Source of the DNA: a virus
Strand: one strand, 5' to 3'
DNA length: 25,901 nucleotides
Virus record (IMG/VR): IMGVR_UViG_3300046321_000041
Coordinates: 1-25,901 of that record
Shown here: piece after piece, positions 21,473-25,901 of the stretch
Numbering within the stretch: position 1 is the first letter of the stretch
Layout of the letters: every line of letters starts with the position of its first letter
Position numbers and translations under genes: made by a program
Notes under the pieces: model-generated
What the model was told of the DNA's origin: nothing
Databases searched by the model: none
What the model saw: only the letters and a program-made list of their open reading frames with translations

Positions 21473-22603
21473 ATGGAAACGGTGAAGTCATTTTTCGGTT
21501 TGAATAATATTTCAAACCCGCTTCGGCTGGGTATGAAATGGCTTGCGCGTGCGGATAACGTCAATGTTTCGGACACTGGAGCTGTTCAAAAGCGAGACGG
21601 CTACACAAAAACGATTTCAGGAGCTTTCACTAGCGCATTTTCAACATTTGATTTTGCGCGGATGTACCTTGTTGAAGGTTTGACGCTAAAAGCAATGACC
21701 GGCCAGTCGGTGCTGGCGATCAAATCACTTCAAAGCTCTGCACTGATGTACTGGGCGGAAATTAACAACCAGGTGTTCTATAACAACGGAGTTGACACAG
21801 GCATTGTGCTGTCCGATAACGCGGTTATTCCGTGGTCATGGCCTATGCCCGACGCCCCGCGACTTGCCGCAGTTACTGGAAACTTACCCGCTGGACTCTA
21901 TCGCGTGCTCTGCACTCAAAGACTAGCAGACGGACGTGAGACTGGTGGAAGCGAGATTGTTGAAATAGACCTCTTGGAAGGTCAATCGCTACAAATCAGC
22001 AATATCCCTACTGGTGCAACCGTCTATATCGCTCCAGCAAACAGCACAGTTTTCCAAAGCATCGGTACGCCTTCGAGCGCTACGGTGTGGAATAGTTCGC
22101 CAGACATGCTCGGTGTCGATTTGCTGAATGGCCAACTTAGCCCACTACCACAAGGCGTTACCGTCATCCAAGCGTGGAAAGGGCGCATGTATGCAGCTCA
22201 ACACATGCCAGAAGCAGATCAAACGGTTTTATGGGTATCGCAGCCTTTGGGGTTTCATTTATTTGACCTTGATACTGATTTTGTACTGATCCAAGGCAAG
22301 GTTTTGATGCTGGCCGCACATGATGATGCGCTGATAGTTGGTACAGACAAGCGTATTTATGCGTATGACGGCAACACGATTGTGACTTTAGCTGAGTACG
22401 GCGTTGCACCGGGGCAGCACGCAAGCAAGGACGATACCCGTATTTTGTTTTGGTCAAACCGTGGGCTTTGCGCCGCACTGCCTTTCGTCAATCTCATGGA
22501 GAGCCGTTTCCTCGCAGAACCATGCGAGAGCGCGGGCGGTGCGTTGATCCAGCGCGGCAGCAGTCGGCGCTATGTTGCCGCCACAAAACAGTTGCCCACC
22601 TAA
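21473..22603 (+). CDS. Virion protein, probable beta-propeller (P22 gp10-like role)
   Basis: A 376-residue protein. The N-terminus NPLRLGMKWLARADNVNVSD, then GAVQKRDGYT, is the opening seen in many short-tailed phage proteins thought to form beta-propellers that plug the tail, similar in role to P22 gp10. Repeated patterns in the rest fit propeller blades: MYWAEINNQVFYNNGVDTGI, VIQAWKGRMYAAQHMPEADQ, VLMLAAHDDALIVGTDKRIY, TRILFWSNRGLCAALPFVNL. There is no good Shine-Dalgarno sequence. It is preceded by the two-block element. The role comes from the pattern and from the lack of long-tail genes; the protein could also be a virion enzyme scaffold. Confidence 0.65.
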   Translation: METVKSFFGLNNISNPLRLGMKWLARADNVNVSDTGAVQKRDGYTKTISGAFTSAFSTFDFARMYLVEGLTLKAMTGQSVLAIKSLQSSALMYWAEINNQVFYNNGVDTGIVLSDNAVIPWSWPMPDAPRLAAVTGNLPAGLYRVLCTQRLADGRETGGSEIVEIDLLEGQSLQISNIPTGATVYIAPANSTVFQSIGTPSSATVWNSSPDMLGVDLLNGQLSPLPQGVTVIQAWKGRMYAAQHMPEADQTVLWVSQPLGFHLFDLDTDFVLIQGKVLMLAAHDDALIVGTDKRIYAYDGNTIVTLAEYGVAPGQHASKDDTRILFWSNRGLCAALPFVNLMESRFLAEPCESAGGALIQRGSSRRYVAATKQLPT

Positions 22604-22634
22604 TTTTTTACAAATTTCTTGAAAGGAAATTGCC

Positions 22635-23090
22635 ATGACAGTTCGTTTATCAACCGGCGCACGCACCTTACTGGCTGGAGCCAGCGGTTTCGCTGAAATC
22701 TTTGAAAAGGGTGTGATTGAGATTTACACAGGGACTCAGCCAATCACTGCAGATTCTGCGGCGTCGGGCACATTACTCGGTACGGTCACACTTGGGTCTG
22801 GCGCGTTTACGCCGGGATCTCCGACCAACGGCTTGACTTTTGCGGCCCCTATTGCCGGCGCAGTCTCAAAAACTGGTGTTTGGTCAATGAACGGTGTCGC
22901 TGCTGGTACAGCTGGCTACTTTCGCTTAAAAGCCAACGGTGTTGATGCAGGCACATTGTCAACTTCTTTACCACGTATGGATGGCAGTGTTGCGGTGTCA
23001 GGCGGTGACTTGAATTTGTCAAACATTGCTATTGCCATCGGCGCGCCAACAACCATTGACACTTTTAACTGGACAATCCCGGCGCAGTAA
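22635..23090 (+). CDS. Virion protein, paralogue of the 24214 product
   Basis: A 151-residue beta-rich protein with AAAGGAAA upstream. It begins MTVRLSTGARTLLAGASGFA, then VIEIYTGTQPITADSAASGT, then DLNLSNIAIAIG at the end. The product at 24214 has the same layout (VSTGLRNQML, GLINVYSGAAPASADDAVSG, EMNLSNPIL), so the two are paralogues. Each is followed by a different larger gene. This protein type is common in tail/fibre clusters and probably forms a structural collar or fibre mount. A weak stem AATTTC/GAAATT (22613-22618 and 22626-22631) covers the ribosome-binding site. Function is inferred. Confidence 0.65.
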   Translation: MTVRLSTGARTLLAGASGFAEIFEKGVIEIYTGTQPITADSAASGTLLGTVTLGSGAFTPGSPTNGLTFAAPIAGAVSKTGVWSMNGVAAGTAGYFRLKANGVDAGTLSTSLPRMDGSVAVSGGDLNLSNIAIAIGAPTTIDTFNWTIPAQ

Positions 23091-24202
23091 TGGAGCACAA
23101 GCTCATTCAGGGTGGCGAGGAGTATTTGCCATTTGCCAGAAGTCGCATTAGAGCGCTGAAAGCAAGTGGGCAAACCTACGCTACGCAACGAATCTCCATG
23201 CCCGACGGGGCAATGGTGTCGGTGCGCCTTGCGGGTGAGCATGAGTACATTGAAATAAGCGGCAGTACGGGTAACCTGTACTTGGTCTTTTGGGAGCCTG
23301 CGGCTGGTGAAAGTTACAGCACTTCAGCTTGGACGGACGGCTACAAGCACAAACACCGAACAAGCATATTCAAAAAAGGCAAATACCATATCGTCAAGAC
23401 AGTAGTCCCTGACTGTAAGGTTTTTAAATATGACCGAGCAATCAGTGCAAGTAAAGCTGACTTTGATTACACGTACTACTTCATAGATGCTTTTGTCGAC
23501 GCAAAACCAGTGATGACGAAAGAGGTTAGAGTAGGTCAGACCCTAACAAAGACAAGGTTTTTAGGTAAAGATGGTGAATCGCCAGGAAGTGTGAGCTACG
23601 CAGCTTGGGATATTGCTGTAGGTTTTTCTGACGTCGCTGCAGTGAAAGTACCGACAGGCAGAAAAGCAGGATTAGCGGATATTGGTTTGGTAAATGCGAG
23701 GCTGCCCGCGCAAGGATCTGGTGCAGACAACACTGTGAATGAGCCGTTTGTCCGAGAAAATCTTGATTTTGGGCTAAACACGGTATCTCTTTTTTTACCC
23801 GACGGTAACGGCGTCAACGAAAGAAACGTAGTTCGGGCGTGCGGTAGTTCGTCTTTTCTGGCGGGTACTTTAGATGCTGACTTCAACGAAGTGCTGAATG
23901 TCGTCAGGTACAACGGCGCTGTGCGCATCCGCACAACAGAGTCTGAGTTTGCAGCGCGTGGTGACTTCCCCGAGCACCACTACAAAGCATTTAGATTTTT
24001 TGATGACTATATTGTGACGGTTCGCGGCGGAGACTCTACAGGCCCAGGCGCATTCTCGATCAACTGCTTCAACATTAACGACAAGTCGCATAAGACAGTC
24101 AATAAGAAGGTATTTGAAAACCTAATCCCGCAAGGCTGCTACCTCGTCGGCGTCCACAGAGACGAGCTAGCAACTATGCAACACTATTCCCCAACTCCTT
24201 AA
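23090..24202 (+). CDS. Virion/adhesin-type protein paired with the 22635 product
   Basis: A 370-residue protein starting on the last base of the preceding stop (TAATG). The N-terminal part (LIQGGEEYLPFARSRIRALK, with YATQRISMPDGAMVSVRLAG and HEYIEISGS) is a recognisable beta domain of phage tail-tip proteins. The middle is unusual, with many charged and aromatic residues (HKHRTSIFKKGKYHIVKTVV; FDYTYYFIDAFVDAKPVMTK). The C-terminal part may be receptor-facing. No lysozyme or depolymerase signature is visible. The close coupling to the 22635 gene suggests the two act as a pair. Confidence 0.6.
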   Translation: MEHKLIQGGEEYLPFARSRIRALKASGQTYATQRISMPDGAMVSVRLAGEHEYIEISGSTGNLYLVFWEPAAGESYSTSAWTDGYKHKHRTSIFKKGKYHIVKTVVPDCKVFKYDRAISASKADFDYTYYFIDAFVDAKPVMTKEVRVGQTLTKTRFLGKDGESPGSVSYAAWDIAVGFSDVAAVKVPTGRKAGLADIGLVNARLPAQGSGADNTVNEPFVRENLDFGLNTVSLFLPDGNGVNERNVVRACGSSSFLAGTLDADFNEVLNVVRYNGAVRIRTTESEFAARGDFPEHHYKAFRFFDDYIVTVRGGDSTGPGAFSINCFNINDKSHKTVNKKVFENLIPQGCYLVGVHRDELATMQHYSPTP

Positions 24203-24213
24203 AAGGAAAAATC

Positions 24214-24654
24214 ATGTCTTATAAAGTTTCAACTGGCCTTCGCAATCAAATGCTGGTCACAAGCTCATTGAAAACAGCGCTGGCCTCTGGGCTTATTAAC
24301 GTCTATTCGGGTGCAGCACCGGCTAGCGCGGATGATGCCGTCTCAGGTGTTTTGCTTTGGACGATCAGCCTAAACAATACGGGTTCTGGTATTGATTTGG
24401 ATGCAACTGCAACCAACGGCGTTGTCGGCAAGCCTACAGGCTCCGTCTGGAGTGGGACAGTCGTTACATCTGGCACGGCGGGTTACTACCGCCATGTGGG
24501 TTCATCTGATTCTGGTGCTTCGTCTACCACGCAGCCACGTATTCAAGGCGCTGTCGGTGTAATTGGTGCGGAGATGAACTTGAGCAACCCGATCCTCACT
24601 TCCGGTAGTTTGAAGGTGCTGGACAACTACACAATCGAACTACCAACTGCTTAA
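24214..24654 (+). CDS. Virion protein, paralogue of the 22635 product
   Basis: A 146-residue protein with AAAAGGAAAAA before the start. It shares with the 22635 product the opening STG-R motif, the IYTG/VYSG-x2-P-x3-AD motif, a GLLW/GTLL strand, the central SGTAGYYR/AGTAGYFR strand, and NLSN near the end. The order and spacing match throughout, so a gene duplication is likely. The next gene differs from the partner of its paralogue, as if the same mount carries another head. The role is structural by inference. Confidence 0.65.
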   Translation: MSYKVSTGLRNQMLVTSSLKTALASGLINVYSGAAPASADDAVSGVLLWTISLNNTGSGIDLDATATNGVVGKPTGSVWSGTVVTSGTAGYYRHVGSSDSGASSTTQPRIQGAVGVIGAEMNLSNPILTSGSLKVLDNYTIELPTA

Positions 24655-24655
24655 T

Positions 24656-25279
24656 ATGGAGTTTGCGCGTTTTGATTTGACGGGACTTTCAGTTGCAAAT
24701 GTACAAATTCTGCAGCCGGGCGTAACCGTCAGCTACACCTACGAAACATACAGTGGCGCGCAAAGTTGCCTTGTCAGCTTCACCATACCAAACAGGCTGA
24801 TTAATTCAGAAAACAACGGCCTGCGCCTGACTTTCCCCCCTTTAAGCGGGAAAGTAGACTTCTTCTTCAATAACAGTAACGTCAATAGCGGCAGGGTGTC
24901 AATTGAATCAGGAGTGCTTGTATGTAATTGTCGAGTAAGGGCGCACGACAATTTCATCGTGCAGATGGCTCAAGGTTCTAGATTCGCTATTGACTTTGGC
25001 ATCGAGAGCCTCGATGTTTCTTCTGCGCAGCAGAACAACTTAACGCTACTAGATAGCTACCTCTTTAATGGGGGCTATCGCGGAGATCCTAGGCCACCTG
25101 TCACCTCTGGCGATACTATTATTTCTTTCGTGAGCGTGTATGAAGAGGGTTCATACCAGAACGCAGTGTCCGACGGAGTGACCCTCAGCGCCTTCAAGTT
25201 GCCGAAGCCAGCAAAGTTCTGGATCGAAAAAAGACTAAGTGAAGAGTATGCTGTCTATAAAGATGATGTATTGCCATGA
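24656..25279 (+). CDS. Hypothetical virion protein paired with the 24214 product
   Basis: A 207-residue protein starting one base after the preceding stop. It is beta-rich, with ARFDLTGLSVANVQILQPGV, VSYTYETYSGAQSCLVSFTI, then LRLTFPPLSGKVDFFFNNSN. The last 70 residues contain DTIISFVSVYEEGSYQNAVS and a charged C-terminus (FWIEKRLSEEYAVYKDDVLP). It shows no similarity to the 23090 product that occupies the matching place after the other paralogue. No family is recognised. It overlaps the next gene by 4 bases. Confidence 0.6.
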   Translation: MEFARFDLTGLSVANVQILQPGVTVSYTYETYSGAQSCLVSFTIPNRLINSENNGLRLTFPPLSGKVDFFFNNSNVNSGRVSIESGVLVCNCRVRAHDNFIVQMAQGSRFAIDFGIESLDVSSAQQNNLTLLDSYLFNGGYRGDPRPPVTSGDTIISFVSVYEEGSYQNAVSDGVTLSAFKLPKPAKFWIEKRLSEEYAVYKDDVLP

Positions 25280-25901
25280 CCAACGCTCTAATTAAAAACA
25301 TCGAGGTCATATTTACGCCAGAAATCCAAGCGCGTGGGGCTATACCATCTAGCCCGCGAGTAGAGGAGTGGTATGAAAACATAACGACCAACGTATGCTC
25401 TGTTGTGGAGACTGGCGGGAGTTATGTTAGGCAGCGTAAGTTGGTCTGGGTTGAAGATCTATCCATACCTTCTGGCGGGTACTATGACATTATTGATGGG
25501 TTTGTCTGGGTGCCAGCTAGCACGCAACGCGTGTGTCGTGATATTGTCACAACGATTTACCACCCAGTTATCCCGGAAGTAATCGGATCCCCCGCTATTG
25601 CCTACTCCCCCGCAAAGACGGAATACAGGCTTAACCCAGGATGGAACTCAGGCGCTAGATCAGCCCGAGTTTTCCCAGCAGCAGGTTTTGTTTCCTTTCA
25701 AGTCCCCGTGGCCGTGGGCGTGTTTGTCGGCTTCAACGACGCTGATGTTGGGTATGAATATGCAGAAATGGAGCATAGTTTCTACTGCGTCACGTCAACC
25801 GGCTACAAGATTTACGAATCAGGTGTTGAAAAATTTGCGGGCGGCACGTTTGACCCAGCAACTGCGGTTTTCAAAATCCGAAGGGTTGACGCACAAGTAA
25901 C
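25276..25901 (+). CDS. Adhesin-like virion protein, 3'-truncated by window edge
   Basis: ATG 25276 overlaps the previous stop (ATGA), and the frame stays open to the window's right edge (more than 205 residues). It opens MTNALIKNIEVIFTPEIQ, continues with PRVEEWYENITTNVCSVVET, then CRDIVTTIYHPVIPEV. The later part has SARVFPAAGFVSFQVPVAVG, VFVGFNDADVGYEYAEMEHS, then FYCVTSTGYKIYESGVEKFA and FKIRRVDAQV. The latter pattern (a lectin-like beta-sandwich with VFVGFN, YEYAEMEHSFY and KIYESG) is familiar from phage tail-tip proteins thought to bind the host. The family call is by eye. No stop or C-terminus is visible. Confidence 0.65.
   Translation, partial: MTNALIKNIEVIFTPEIQARGAIPSSPRVEEWYENITTNVCSVVETGGSYVRQRKLVWVEDLSIPSGGYYDIIDGFVWVPASTQRVCRDIVTTIYHPVIPEVIGSPAIAYSPAKTEYRLNPGWNSGARSARVFPAAGFVSFQVPVAVGVFVGFNDADVGYEYAEMEHSFYCVTSTGYKIYESGVEKFAGGTFDPATAVFKIRRVDAQV

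Noticed and set aside
25598-25900. Open frame of 100 codons on the + strand
   Set aside because: It overlaps the adhesin-like frame from 25276, has no upstream ribosome-binding site, and its Gln/Thr-rich product resembles no phage protein.
1-25901. CRISPR arrays, tRNA genes, rRNA genes, insertion sequences, attachment sites
   Set aside because: No regularly spaced direct repeats, no tRNA-like cloverleaf, no transposase and no integrase or att-like duplication were seen by eye. A tRNA search program was not available, so small RNA genes cannot be fully excluded.

Overview
This window is a stretch of tailed double-stranded DNA bacteriophage (or prophage) genome. Every gene I can support lies on the + strand, and many neighbours share a 1-, 4- or 8-base stop/start overlap. 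The protein families (NinB, RusA, a P1 Ref-like nuclease, a P22-type portal, an N4-gp56/DUF4043 major capsid protein) point to a phage of a Gram-negative proteobacterium. The host genus cannot be read from the sequence. No tail-tube, tail-sheath or tape-measure gene is seen, so a short-tailed (podovirus-like) particle is the most economical reading.

Layout. Positions 1-3779 hold the end of an early/middle operon: a BRO-N antirepressor-type protein cut by the window edge, an AT-rich HNH-AP2 endonuclease, NinB, three unknown proteins, a Ref-like nuclease, RusA and two more unknowns. A probable promoter at 3772-3801 then precedes a small helix-turn-helix protein (3843-4202) and three small unknown genes (4199-5035, one of them only 54 residues). 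Positions 5007-9450 are the packaging module: small terminase, large terminase, portal. Positions 9596-14769 are the head module: scaffold-like protein, major capsid protein, decoration-like protein, connector/adaptor proteins, a BppU-N-like protein and two beta-rich accessory proteins. Positions 14772 to the right edge hold virion accessory, tail and adhesin-like proteins. These include an 848-residue beta-rich protein, a probable beta-propeller protein, two paralogous 150-residue proteins each followed by a larger partner, and an adhesin-like gene that runs off the window.

The most interesting signal is a two-block DNA element. CCCCA(C/G)TAGGGTT is followed, after exactly 20 bases in three places, by GGCATCAT, and 6-7 bases later by the ATG of a gene with no properly spaced Shine-Dalgarno sequence (ATGs at 5007, 16489 and 21473). 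A fourth copy of the first block (9454-9466), with a degenerate second block, sits between portal and scaffold genes next to a long imperfect hairpin. The first block is a short dyad (ACCC-N5-GGGT) that would be centred near -42 if the CATCAT inside the second block is a -10 hexamer. This is the arrangement of a class II activator-dependent promoter, and transcripts would start at or within a base or so of the ATG. I infer a phage late-gene regulon with leaderless or near-leaderless mRNAs. The helix-turn-helix protein at 3843 is a candidate activator. None of this has been tested here.
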